Shown piece after piece: positions 46,230 through 58,499 of a stretch of DNA of 64,000 nucleotides. Positions within the stretch are counted from its first letter, which is position 1. Each line of letters starts with the position of its first letter. The position numbers were made by a program, and so were the translations under genes. The notes below the pieces were generated by a model. That model saw only the letters and a program-made list of their open reading frames with translations, was not told the DNA's origin and did no database searches. The stretch comes from Malachius bipustulatus (lineage: Eukaryota > Arthropoda > Insecta > Coleoptera > Melyridae): positions 40,946,929 through 41,010,928 of the forward strand of contig OU342635.1 of the NCBI GenBank assembly GCA_910589415.1, in the 5' to 3' direction.

Positions 46230-49200
46230 CTCTTCATCTGATATTTTGGAGGCTTTAAGACTGTAGTAAACGCTTTGGTTTTTGTTTTGTAACCAATTAT
46301 ACTTTTATTCTTTCTCCAAGGCGATTTAATGATGATGATGCATGAACGCTTTGTTTTGTTCAATTCGTATTTTCTGTCTTGTTACCTAGCCTTAGGCGAT
46401 CTACACGTTTTTTTTTCTGTTATTTGAACGCTGCTTGATTTTGACGGTCTCTTCTGTTGTGAATGCTTTGGTTTTCGTAAAAACCGATTAAATTGTTACT
46501 ATGGTAAGTTTTTGAACGTTTTGTTTCTTTAGGATAGCATTTTCCGTTTAGTTTCTTACCCCATTTTGGGCGATCTTGTTTGGTCGGTTTTGATTTTCAT
46601 TTTGCAAGTAGGCAAAACTCACCCGGAGATTTAACCCTGACCTTACCTAGCTACTTCTAAGAAAGCTATTTTGATGCTCTTATTACTGGTCAATGACGTT
46701 TCGGTTTCGTTTTTGTAAACATTGCTGCCATGGGTACCTACTACTTATTTACGATTGCGCAAATCTTTTCTTAGGGATTTTGAAGGTCTCTTCCGTTGTG
46801 AACGCTTTGGTTTTCGTATAATAAAACGTCTGCATTGTTACTTTTTAAGTTTTTTTTCGGTGGATGTTGATGACGTTGTTAAGAGCGCTCCCTTTTTTGA
46901 CTTTTTTTTTTCATTTAAACGCTTTGGATTTTTAATTTTTAATTTAACTTACTCCTAAGAGACTTTCAAGCTATTTTGATTCACTTTTACTGCTGTGAAT
47001 AGTTTGGTTTTAGTACAATCGCTTTAGTACTCTGTGCTTTCCGCACTTGTGAACGCTTTGGTTTTTGTAAAAAACGTCTTTGTTACTTTTTTAAGCTTTT
47101 TAGGGATGATGTTGACATTTCTAGTATTAACGCTTTGCTTTTTTTTCGATAGTATTTTTTGCTTGTTTACCTTATTTTGGACGATCTTCGCGCTCTTACT
47201 GTTTGAACGTTTTGGATTTTTGAGCAACACTCACGCCTGGGTACTTTTATGCGATTTTGACTTACCTCTTTTTAAAAAATTGGTTACTCTTAGGGGATCT
47301 CAATTTTTTCCCTGCTGTAAACTTCATTTTTCTAGTATCAGTTACCTACTTTTGGCCGTGCGTAGCAATTTTGACGCTTTTTTACTATTGTAAAGACTTT
47401 GATTTTTTTCATACAAATTTTCTGACGATTTTGATGGTGTCTTCTGTTTTGGTTTTTGGAGACAAAACACGCTTGATTATTCTCAACTCTAGCAAACTTG
47501 CCGCTATCTGCTGCTTAAACGCTTTGAAACGCTCTGAAATTTTGGATAAAACTTACATTTTGATTATACTCTCAAGTGGTTTTGATCTTCTTTGCTGTTT
47601 TGAGTGCTTTAATTTTTAGTATATCTTACGCTTTGTTACTCATAAGAGCGTTTGACGCTTTTTATAAACGCTTTGTTTTTTTTTTTGCAAACAACGTACG
47701 TGGTTACACAACGATTGTGATGATTTTTTCTGGACGATTTTGATGTCTCTTCTGCTGTACTGCGAACGTTTTGGTTTTTTCACACCAAGCACGCTTGATT
47801 ATTCTTAAGCCATTTTGCCGCTCTCTGGTGCTATAAACGCTTTGGTTTTTTTGAGTAAAACTTACCCTTGATTACTCTTAGGCCATTTTGATGTTTCTTA
47901 TCGTTGTGGACGCTCTGTTTTTTGCAAACAACATACCTTTGGGTTATCTTTGCATTTTTTACGCTGTTTTCTGGACGATTTTGATGGTCTCTTCTGTAGT
48001 GAACGCTTTAGTTTTTGCAGACATCGCACGCTTGATTATTCTTAAGCGAACTTGCTGCTATCGGCTGCTTAAACGCTTTGAAATGTTGGATAAAACTTAC
48101 ATCTTGATTATATTCTCAAGTTATTTTGATCTTCTTGCTGTTTTGAGTGCTTTAATTATTAGTATGTCTTACGCTTTGTTACTCATAGGAGCTTTTGACG
48201 CTTTTTATAAACGCTTTGTTTTTTTTGCAAACAACGTACGTGCGAGCGTACGTGGTTACTCACCGATTGTAACGATTTTTTCTGGACGATTTTGATGTCT
48301 CTTCTGCTGTACTGCGAACGTTTTGGTTTTTCACACCAAGCACGCTTGATTATTCTTAAGCCATTTTGCCGCTCTCTGCGGCTATAAACGCTTTGATTTT
48401 TTGAGGAAAACTTACCCTTGATTACTCTTAGTCAATTTTGATGCTTCTTATTATTGTGGACGCTCTGTTTTTTGCAAACAACATACCTTTGGGTTATCTT
48501 TGCGTTTTTTACGCGGTTTTCTGGACGATTTTGATGGTCTCTTCTGTAGTGAACGCTTTAGTTTTTGCAGACATCGCACGCTTGATTATTCTTAAGCGAA
48601 CTTGCTGCTATCGGCTGCTTAAACGCTTTGATATTTTGGATAAAACTTACATTTTATTATACTCTCAAGTGGTTTTGATGTTATTTTCTGTTTTTAGTGC
48701 TTTGATTTCTAGTGTCCCTTACGCTTTGTTACTCATAGGAGCTTTTGACGCTTTTATAAACGCTTTGGTTTTTGGTAACAACGCTCGCTTGGTTACTCAG
48801 CGATTGTGATGATTTTTTCAAAACTATTTCGATGCCTCTTCTGCTGTTAACGCTTTGGTTTTTGCTCGCAACACACGCTTTGTTTTTTTTTTTTTTTTAG
48901 TAAAACGTACCCCTGGATACTCTTATAGCAGTTTTTGTTCTCTTACTATCGTGGACGCTCTGTTTTTTGCAAACTATGTACCTTTGGGTTACCTTTACCA
49001 TTTTGACGCTCTTTTCTGGACGATTTTGTTCTTCTGGACGTTTCTTCTGTTGTGAACGCTTAGGTTTTTGCAGAGAACAGACGACGTACGCTTGATTATT
49101 CTTAAGCGATTTTGACGCTCTTTGCTAGTACGCACGCTTTAATTTTTTTTTTTAGGAAAACGTGTGAACGCTTTTGTTTTTGCAAACAATGTACCCTTGG

Positions 49201-49230
49201 CTTTGTTTTTTTGGCTACGACTGATGCTTA
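46230..49230 (+). repeat. Satellite block: ~75 bp monomers (GAACGCTTTGGTTTTTG) in ~550 bp higher-order units
   Basis: The word GAACGCTTTGGTTTTTG or a near variant recurs every 70-90 bp throughout, with partner words CGCTTGATTATTCTTAAG and GATTTTGATGGTCTCTTCT. At 47.3-48.85 kb the monomers form higher-order units: GTGGACGCTCTGTTTTTTGC at 47906, 48456 and (decayed) 48950, and ACTGCGAACGTTTTGGTTTT at 47759 and 48310. The period is about 550 bp and adjacent copies are nearly identical in part. Open frames of 120-135 codons in each unit (47888-48295, 48438-48809) encode hydrophobic low-complexity sequence and are by-products. Confidence 0.85.
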
Positions 49231-50399
49231 GTCGTTACTCAACTCTGTGTTGCTAGTTATTGCTAAGCTGAAACATTTGAAGTACTTAGTGCGCATCAAT
49301 TTTAGATACATACTAAATCAGAATTGGCAATTTCAACCGCAAATAACACCTCTTTGGATTGCTTGTGGTTACTCTTACGGGGATTTCTTAAGAATTGCTG
49401 CATCATATCTTAATCCATACATTATAGTAGGTCGAATGAGAAACTCACAGTACAGAAGTCACAGATTAATGATTTCAATAAATACCAAAGCGTTTCCTTC
49501 AAACTATATTAGTTGAATAACAATAATTGTTTACCTTGATGGACACGCCTGTCAGATAATATCGCCCACAAGAAGTTGTATCGGAAGTAGACCCAGTGGA
49601 ATACATTAGTAGATTTTCGCAATTTTTCCCGAGTAAAAAGGGCAGCGCAGATTATGTAGAGTATATTTCCGCGTAGGTTGGCATTTTCCATAAACAACAA
49701 TAGATGGTCGAGTCGTCACAGTCTAACGCACATGGAATGCGGTTTTACTACAATTAACCACTCACTGAATGCGCTTTACAATCGTGATCATTAATAGCGC
49801 TTTTTGCACTTTGATGATATTTAATCAAGTTCAGCTTACGCGTACACGCATTATTTGATTAATTATTGTAAAGTACAATGCTTCTTGGTGTTTTTATTAG
49901 TGTTAGGCTCTAGTGCTATAGTGACTAGAATAGAATACTGATCCAGTTTTACTTTAGCGAACGATTTCACCTCGAACGTGAACGTGCTTGGAAGATAGGA
50001 TATGGCTAATGCAATATTCAAACAGTTGAGTTATGCGGATTCCTCGACAGATTTCTTCGACGAGACTAATACCGCGTCGGGCATACCACGCACTAAGCCA
50101 ATAGATTCTTTCGTCTAAAATAATATAAAATTCAGATTTGAATTCCTATACAGTGGACACTGTGGGAATAGAAGAAGTACCAACATCAATGGTGGCTTGT
50201 CACGTTGAAGCACTGCTTCATTTAATTCAGGAATCTCAATTAAAATTTAAAAGCAGTCTCGATAGGTACTTTATGGGCACATTCATTTACACACTTATCT
50301 TTTTATATTTCCATTCTTGATGCTCTTAACGCTCATAAAATTACTATTCATTCGTCATATAAATCAAGATCTTGAACGTTGTTCTATTTCGAGATGTTT
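49231..50399. other. Non-coding, apparently single-copy region
   Basis: No exon or repeat recognised. The 89-codon plus frame 49247-49516 has no known domain and begins in satellite-derived sequence. Composition at 49700-50060 is slightly more balanced and might be regulatory. Confidence 0.4.
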
Positions 50400-51120
50400 G
50401 ACAGTGACGAATTCGCTGTTTAATATTGATTCAACTTGAGAAATTTTGTTAAATATTATCGCTCGAGATGGTTTGGGGAGAATTATATCGGTTCAATGAG
50501 CAGCTACATCATCAAGAGACATTTCGATTTTCAAGTGACGAATTCGTCAAGAATTGTGACCATTCTTCTTCTTCTTAAAATGAGCAGCAGCTTTGAGAAT
50601 TATTTAGGTAGCTACTGATGTTAATTTCGGAACAGATAAGCACTGGACATAATACGTAAATGAATTAATTTAGACAGGTCAATGTCGTTATTTTATAAGA
50701 GAAACTATGCGTTATCCAAATAAACTTAAATTTTGGAGAAAGTGACGAATTTGTTAAGAATAAGTGACGATTCTCATTAAACTGAGCAATGATTTACAGA
50801 ATTACTGTTATAAAACGTACTTGTCATGCCCAGAAGAAAGGCTCAGAGAGGGCTGAGGTTTGATTAACCAAAGGAACTTCAATTTTTGAGAAACTGGCGA
50901 AATCGTCAGAAATGACCATTCTTGTTGAACTGAGCAGTCTTTTCAACTTAATGGTGGTGATAGTTCGTTTAGAACTATCAACTTTTAGGGGGCTTTTCTG
51001 CAGTATTGATAGAAACTCGATTTCTGCAGTATTGATAATGACGAATTGTGGTGACGATTCTTGTTGTGGGGAGTGACGAATTCACCAAGAATAGTGGCGA
51101 TTCTCATCATTAATTCACAG
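50400..51120. repeat. Degenerate repeat with GTGACGAATTCGTCAAGAAT units, 150-200 bp spacing
   Basis: Related blocks AGTGACGAATTCG..AAGAAT, GTGACGATTCT and AACTGAGCAGCA occur near 50405, 50535, 50738, 50890, 51037 and 51072. Some copies contain the palindrome GACGAATTCGTC. Unit lengths are irregular (about 100-200 bp), indicating an old, decayed tandem array. Non-coding. Confidence 0.65.
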
Positions 51121-52859
51121 GATTAGGGGATGACAATTTTTTGTTGTTTCAGGTCAAAACTGGAAGCCAATTTCCAAAAAGTCTTTATTTTCTCTAAAAT
51201 GGTCCAAATTTACTGCTTTAAAAGTCTCAATCCGAAGAGCAATCAACTTAACAGATCTTGTGGTAACAAATTCACCACAAGTGTTTAATTGTTATGACAA
51301 AATTAATGTTGAAGTAGTTTTCTCATAGAAAAGTTAATGCACTTAAGCAGCCAAAATGATCACTTGAAATAAATGATAATGCCGTAATAATTCTCATTGA
51401 ACGGATCGTGGAAGAGCATACAGTAGAGTAGAACATCGGTTAATATCAGCAGTTTCCTGTGTAAGATTCTCACCGGTTAAACTAATGTTTCCTATCTGAA
51501 AACAAGATCGACTAATTAACAACTTGATGCAGTCGGACAGACTAGACTCGGAGCGCCTGCTTTGCATTTAAACTGGCTTGATCTTGGGTCTCTCGTCCGT
51601 ACGGCTGCGGCAACTCTCCAACTCCAACTCCCGAAACCCGAATAATCGCGCCGAGTTCAATGACGAACAGGAAGAATAAACATTCCACTTTACGTCTCCG
51701 TGTCGTACTCGATTTAAATTACGTTTCACGCTCATCAGATAAAGATAAGACCGTCTCCGGTCAAAATGTGCCCGTTTCCTTATTTCAACTTTTTACACCC
51801 ATGCATGCATATTTCCACAAACATAAAATGCGAACCAAACGAGTTGCGTTAAGGAATGTCAGGTTAAGAAACTCTGAAATTAATAACGTTTTGGCTGTTT
51901 AATGAACTTGCCGAAATAATGCGAATTTAGGTGGGTTTCTGTTCTGTTCCGCTGAGGAGATTGGCTCATTCGAAATGTACAGGCTTGATTACATAGCTAT
52001 TAAATCTTCACAATGTGACGTTTAGGATGAGAATTCCAAAGGAGTAATAGCTAGTTTGTTGATGACAGGATCGCTATAATGTTGTCAACGCTTCGTATAC
52101 CAACCACCTTCAACAAATGCTAACCCAAACTTGTTGCCCCATTAAAATTCAATGGGATTCAATTTATTAACTGCTACTGGAATGACTGAGAGAGATCCAA
52201 GAATGCGCTCTTGTGGTACTGGTACTAATACTAGTGTTACTGGTACTGGTATCTACTACTAATTATTCTTCCCAAATTAGTACAATTATTAAGATAAATT
52301 CAAACATTTAATTAACGGCCAACGATAATTCAAAAAATTATCAAGACCTAGGAATGTTATCGTGTGTTACGCCGTCTGTGTAGTGAGACGTTTAATATTC
52401 AACGCGTTAGTTACACTTCGTGCATGTGATATTTCGTGACTGCAACAAAGTCAGTAATATAAATAAATGTATGTCTTATCTCGCGTAGAACAATTAGTAA
52501 TAATAATTAGAGTGTTGTTCTCTTGCGTGGGCTCCTGTGAGAAATGCATATTTTTCATAAAAGTTAAGCCGGTATATCTTCTTATAATCGCTCGAAGTAA
52601 CATAAAGATGACTATCTGTCTTATTAAAGTCGAAAAAATGTTAACTCATTAGCTATGAGTAACGTAAATATCGCCATACCATATATGTATAGAGCAAATA
52701 TGCAGACTCACTATTAAAGGTATGGATACTTCTTATAGTCTCTGGATCGCGTTGTTGCCATAATTCCTAGAGAATTCAGACGTAAAAATTTTTCCTCTAG
52801 GTAATAATCTTTGGTCTTAGAAATTCTTCTTGCATTACTTTGTTGCTCAACGAATGCTC
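51121..52859. other. Non-coding region; possible regulatory patch at 51.5-51.8 kb
   Basis: At 51530-51760 the sequence is more GC-containing (CGGACAGACTAGACTCGGAG, CGTCCGTACGGCTGCGGCAA) with an AGATAAAGATAAGA pair of GATA-like words. It could be an enhancer or an alternative promoter; no exon logic is visible. At 52218-52258 there is a (GGTACT)n-type hexamer run. Confidence 0.35.
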
Positions 52860-54620
52860 CTTCCGATACTTGAGGCGTGCCTCAAGGCAATAATACTAGA
52901 TCGCGATAATTTCTCTGGTTATAGCTTGCTCTAACTGTATTTTAGATTTACTAAGAATCTGCTTTGCTTATACATATTTAAAGAGATATGATCATCAAGA
53001 AATTAATTCAAATTTGTTTAATAATTTTTGATTCCCCCAGTTATATCTCGATTGGGGTACCTCAAGGTAATATTTACAGATCTCAAAAATTCCTGCGATT
53101 ATACGCTTAACTCAAAGTCTTCATTCTCTTAATTTTCTCTGATCTCCAGCTCAACATTTTTAAGTTATGCCTGTCATCTTTTTACCTAAATCTAAATCTA
53201 AACCTCTTTTGAAATCCCTGATTAAGCTTTTTTCAAATAGTTTGTTCCTGTGTGTTCTTGAGTCTCAAAAATGTCCAATTACACTTACTTGAAAAAGATA
53301 AAAAATTAGAATTGTTTCGTTTTATTTGACTAACTCGCGTATCTCAAGATCATAATCCTAAACCTAACCAATTTATCTTATTGTTTGGTTATTGCTATTA
53401 TGTATATTAAATTATAGTGGAATCAAAATGAAGAGCACGGGGGTTCGGCTTGCGTCATAGGATACACCCCAGGCAGCTAAAATGCATGCCATGAACTGAG
53501 TGCAGTGCCCCCCGCGGTGTGCGCAGAAGTAGATACAGACCTACTGGTCATTGTTAAAGAAGATATTAATGAATTGTTGTGAAATAACATGTCATTCGTT
53601 AATGTTGTGCTGTGAGTAGAGGTGGAAATTATAGACACGTGTTTCGTCATGTTTGGGACTCGTCAGTACAATGTATCTATCAACACATTGCACAGTTTTG
53701 ATCACAGTATCAGAATTTTCATCTCTCCATGTTAAATTATGTACTTATAAGAAAAATTTTAAAGTTTGTAACTGACTAAAATGTCCAATTTTTGTACACG
53801 CGCAGGTACCTGAAACTTTTTTTAGGTTCTCATTATTTTCCTATTAGTTTTTAGGTAAACACAATTTTAAATTGGTTGACGTACCTTGAGATAATACTTC
53901 TAGACTTAAATAGTTCCTGTGCTCATTATTTTGTCCAAATTCCAAATTGTATATTAGGATTGACCACTGTATCCAGTTTTTTGAACATGGTACCCGAATT
54001 GAATTTTTATAGGACCTCAAAATGTTCCTTTTACAGTGGCGGCTTGTGTGTTTTTTTTTTTTTGCAATATTTGGTTAGACAAAGTTTGGTCAGCTCGAAA
54101 ATTCGACTTTTGCAAACTCCGGTCAGCTCAAAAATTCAATTTTTGCAAAGCTCGCTCAGTCCGATTTTTTAAATTTCCTTTTTGCAATGTTCGGTTATAT
54201 GGGTACAAAGTCCGGTCAGCTCTAAAATTCAATTTTTGCAAAGTCCTTTAAGCTCGATTTTTTTCAAAATCCGTTTAGACAAACTCCGGTGAGTTCGAAT
54301 TTTTTTGCAAAGTCCGGTCGTACAAGCTCAAAAAAAGTTCAACTTTTCCAACTGACCGAAAAGCGAAAATCTGATCTTGCTAAAAGCGAATTTTCGAGCT
54401 GACCAGATCTTGTCAAACCGAAGCTTACGAAAAAAATTGAGATGAGCGGATCTTGCAAAAAAAAAAAAATCGGATTGACAAGATCTTGTCAAAACAAATG
54501 TTACAAAAAAAAAACACAAAAAACAAAAAGTTTTTAAACTAATTAAAAGTACAACTACCATGTAAAAATGTATAAACTGGCGTTCCTCAGGGTATACTTT
54601 TTAAGCTTTAAATGTTTCCT
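52860..54620 (+). repeat. Very degenerate repeat carrying GGGGTACCTCAAGGTA cores (reverse-transcriptase-like GVPQG codons)
   Basis: Plus-strand blocks GGCGTGCCTCAAGGC (52874), GGGGTACCTCAAGGT (53054) and GGCGTTCCTCAGGGT (54579), plus decayed forms near 53336 and 53880, are followed by similar AATAnTnCTAGATCTCAAAAAT sequence. Each exact form translates as GVPQG. Similar words lie at 44718, 55998 and, on the minus strand, 61142-61156. Either remnants of reverse transcriptases or a satellite seeded by one. Confidence 0.5.
54040..54500. repeat. Minisatellite, ~40 bp units, orientation switches midway
   Basis: Units of the form AAAGTCCGGTCAGCTC plus AAAATTCAATTTTTGC repeat from about 54070 to 54325. 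From about 54335 the reverse-complement form appears (TTTTCGAGCTGACCAGATCT), so the two halves can pair. Poly-A and poly-T runs separate the units. Confidence 0.7.
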
Positions 54621-54899
54621 GTTGGCGCGAAATTAACTATCGTGTCTACACTTCTTAAGCAAATTTCGGGATCATCAACATGTATAAGGGCCTCACAATA
54701 TCTTTACAATATCCTCGTAAACATTAGGATTACACTCGGGATTAAGTATCTTAGCAAAGAGGACTAAGGATATTTCTGATATAGGTACATTTTCAAATTC
54801 AGACACGCAATAATATAATAACTGTTACTTGATCTTAAGGTAACAAGTCTAAAATAGACTTTTGTCTACCTGAATCTGTAGATATCTGGGTAGGGACCA

Positions 54900-55480
54900 T
54901 TTACAGTGGTGCCAAAACCATAGGGAAAGAACTTGATGTCTATTACTTCTGTTTTCATTGAAACTTTTATTGGATTGAAGACATCCAGTTTCCCCGGCTT
55001 CGGCACCACTGACGTAATGGTTACAGTGGTGCCGAAACCAGAGAATAAACTTGATGTCTTCTTACTTCTGTTTTATTTGACACTTTTTTTGGATTGAAGA
55101 CGTATAGAGTTTTTTCCCCGGATTAAACTAGGGAAAAACCTTAATCTTTCCTTACTTCTATTTTAATTGATGAAACTTCTTTTGGACTGGAGACATCGAG
55201 TCTATTCCCCGGCTTCGGCACCACCGACCTAATGGTTACAGTAGTGCCAAAACCAGGGAATAAACTTGATGTCTTCTTACTTCTGTTTTCATTGATGGAA
55301 CTTCTTTTGGATTGAACATATCGAGTTTTTTCCCCGGCTTCGGCACCACCGACGTAATGATTACAGTGGTGCCGAAACCAGGGAAAAACCTTGATGTCTT
55401 CTTACTTCTATTTTAATTGATGAAACTTTTTTTGGACTGGGGACATCGAGTTTGTTCCCTGGTTTCTGGAACACGGTAAG
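54900..55480. repeat. ~120 bp tandem repeat, five copies, hairpin at each unit junction
   Basis: TTACAGTGGTGCCGAAACCA-type starts occur at 54901, 55021, 55236 and 55360, with a decayed copy near 55127. Each unit ends with GGCTTCGGCACCAC, the near reverse complement of GTGGTGCCGAAACC that opens the next. The junctions can therefore form a 14-bp stem with a 15-16 nt loop (about 54996-55035, 55211-55253, 55337-55379). The middle of each unit (TTGATGTCTTCTTACTTCTG, TTTTGGATTGAA) is also conserved. Non-coding. Confidence 0.85.
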
Positions 55481-58400
55481 GACTCCTACCTATCTTCTTC
55501 TCGTCCGCCGGATCTTTACGAAGGTTAGGTATTGACGATCCAAATGGCAATTTGAATTTTGGAAACTGCCCCACTGAAAATATCAGTAGAAGAGCGGGAA
55601 AACCAGCGTCATAGGTCTTGTGGCTATAAATTTTGTCGTCGACCTAGCGTTCTTTTATTCACGGTAACTAGTAGTTCTTTTTACTTATTCATTTTTTCAA
55701 GGCCCTCAATATTGGTGACTGTTGATCCAATTAATTTTAAAGACTCTACGGTACAAATACGTTTTGAAGGCTTCTACTTCCATATACAAAAGAACTGGGA
55801 AAACGTAGCACCGTAACATACGCACCTTTAAGTCAAGGCAGGTCAATGGTTGTGAAAAGAGTCTCTTCATTCTAAAGAAAGTTTGTTGTGCTGTTAACTA
55901 CTAGATCAAAATATGTTCTTCAGTAACTCTTAACTCTTTGACGTTGTCATTTGAATACATTTTGGGTAAGCAATAGACTTTTCGATACGAATTAATAGGG
56001 GTGCCGCAAGGTACGATACTTCCGCCGCAGTAATTACCTGATTATTTTTCGGCAACGGTTGTAAAATTTTTGTGGGTTACAGAAGCACAGCTTGGCATCA
56101 TCGGAAAGCGACCGCTATGTTATTACAGGACTGGAGGAGAGTTTACATAAATGTTCGTGCAAATAAATACAATGACCAGATAGATGTATGGCGTCTGTGG
56201 ATTCTGAACGAAGGTCATCAGCATTCCAGCAGACGAGGCATGGCGCCCATCGTAATTATTCGCTAAATAATTATCAAACCATCTCTAATGGGTTAAAATA
56301 ACTACCCTCGGTCGGGTCTTTTATTTTTACTGACTCCTTGATTGGCATTACTTTATCTTGAGTGTGGCTCTGGCGCGAGCTCGCGATATTTTCGCGACCT
56401 GTACTTTTCTTCGATTAATCTACTCGTACAAGTAAGAGCGCCAGCAAGACCAGAACCAACCAGAGTCGTAATTTTTCATCGTCCGAGTCATAAGAAAAAA
56501 GCATCACAACTCGCCTATGGATAATTTATTCGTGTCCCGGAGCAGAATCTTCAGATTACAGATAATTATAAACCTAAACACTCTTGAAAATGCAATGAGT
56601 ATCCGGCGGCCGAGGAGATCGTTCCACAGACATTAAAAATTCATCAGAGCTAAACGGAGACTGAGCTACTACTTACTTACTACCGGTGCGCAGCTTCGGA
56701 TCATTTAATTCAGTGCGCGTTTTTGAATTGAAAATGCAACAGTGAATCGGCATGTTTGTATCCTATGAACCGAGCAGCCTTTCATTGATTAGTTCACTTA
56801 CAACCATTGTCTCAGAATCGGCAAGACGATAAATAAACGAGCAAATGAAGCGAACAACTTTCCAGAAGCGGGTGTGTGCTCTCCAAGTCTTCTAGTGAGC
56901 ATCCCACGTCCGAGTCTGTTACGAGCTCGCCTTATAAAGAAAGAAGACTCGTCGTCTGAGTCTGATGGAAAAAGCTTCACAAAGCTCAATTTACCACGCC
57001 AGACACGCAAATACTGAAGAAGTTGAGTCGCTCGATTCGGATCTTTCTTCGTCTTCCAGTGTGAATTCAAAGAAGTTACAATATTTTGGATTTAATTCGT
57101 CCCTAATAAAACTATTTTTTTAACAAGTCAACAAGTTTTTTGACTGCTGCGCTGCAGCTTCCGGAAGAAACTATCATTATTTCTTTCCGTATATAACTTA
57201 AGTTGATGCGTGTAGGTACTTACGACACAACACGCACTGGGTCATTTTATTGGAATTTAAGATGGGTTCTTTTGTTAAACCGCATGATTACACGTTTCTT
57301 CAGATTATTTAATGATGATAGTGATAGGACTAGTGCCAGTGCTAGTGGTATTTCTGAGAGATTTAATAGTTGGCGGATTCATAAAATAATCTAAATGATA
57401 GTTCTCCGTTTCCGGAGGCGACACATCGAGCGCCCAGATAAAAATTTTAATGCCAAAAGTCAATTTCTTCATCGGAATTCGAATTACCTACGAACCACGC
57501 AACGAGATTTATGATTCAGAGAAGAACTATGCACGACGAAAGAGCCATGTTTCCTGTTACCTGGTGACTTTAATGATGATTAAAACTGCGCGTGATATTC
57601 CCCGGCCGCTGTAGTATGATGGCGAGCCTGTTTGCGAAACTCTTGTTCATAAACATTTCGCTTTGATTTGATTATGGTCGGGCGTTTTTTTTTTCATGAT
57701 ATGCATTTAAATGTTCCGTAATTAATCGAATGGAAAGTTGAAGAGCGTCGCTGACCTCGGTGGTTTTTATCTGTTACTATGTGTTTGACCAACAATTTAT
57801 GAATGAACTGGGCAACGTAAGCCAAAAAATCCAACCTTGAATTTCTAAGAATGTAGGTAGTACATATATAAATATAAACTCTGATCAATGTTACCTCTTC
57901 ACGCTCGCAGCTCAAACATTCCTAATGTTGTTTCAAATATTCAAGAAGGGCAAAGTCATGTTAAAATTAAAACCTTCAATTTACCAATAACTCGAAAAGT
58001 ACTACACAACTTGGTAAACTCAGGATGTGTTTGGTCACTTTCTTTGTTGACTTATCTGCGATTAAGACCCCACAGATGTGATATAAATTTTTTTTCGAGG
58101 CAACTTTGAAATTTGCTACAAAATAAAATGAGTAAAATAAGAAAGTGTGCCAAAACACACATCAGACATAAAAAATGAGACAATTTCGTTAATGGTCGAG
58201 TCGGAGTCAGATCAGTTCAGTTGTGACGTTTCACAGGGCTCATTGCTCGTACCTAATCTATGGAACATCTTTCATGATCAAATACTAAGAATTAGTTGTT
58301 AGTAAAGCAAATTGTAAACTGTAAAATGAAACGATTCTTCTCCGATTGATGCTGATATAGCATGCCGATGAGTTTTTACTCAAGACGAAACGCCATGCAG

Positions 58401-58499
58401 GAATCAAAGTCGACAAGCAGAACGTTATCTCGCCAATGATGACTACTGGAAAGAAGAATAACTCTGCCGGTGCCCAAACTTCCGGACACGGTGCTTTGA
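55481..58499. other. Non-coding region, no gene recognised
   Basis: Mixed AT-rich and more balanced sequence (56080-57000 is fairly GC-containing, e.g. GGCGCGAGCTCGCGATATTT). Short frames exist on both strands but have no known domain or plausible splice context. 55998 carries a GVPQGTILPPQ reverse-transcriptase-like relic. A CTAGTGCCAGTGCTAGTGGT hexamer-like run lies near 57331. Confidence 0.4.

Noticed and set aside
47888..48809. Two similar 123-135 codon frames (MMFLIVVDALFFANN.. type) as a duplicated membrane-protein gene
   Set aside because: Both are phases of the 550 bp satellite unit; hydrophobic bias follows from TTTTGGTTTTTG words, and neighbouring units are closed.
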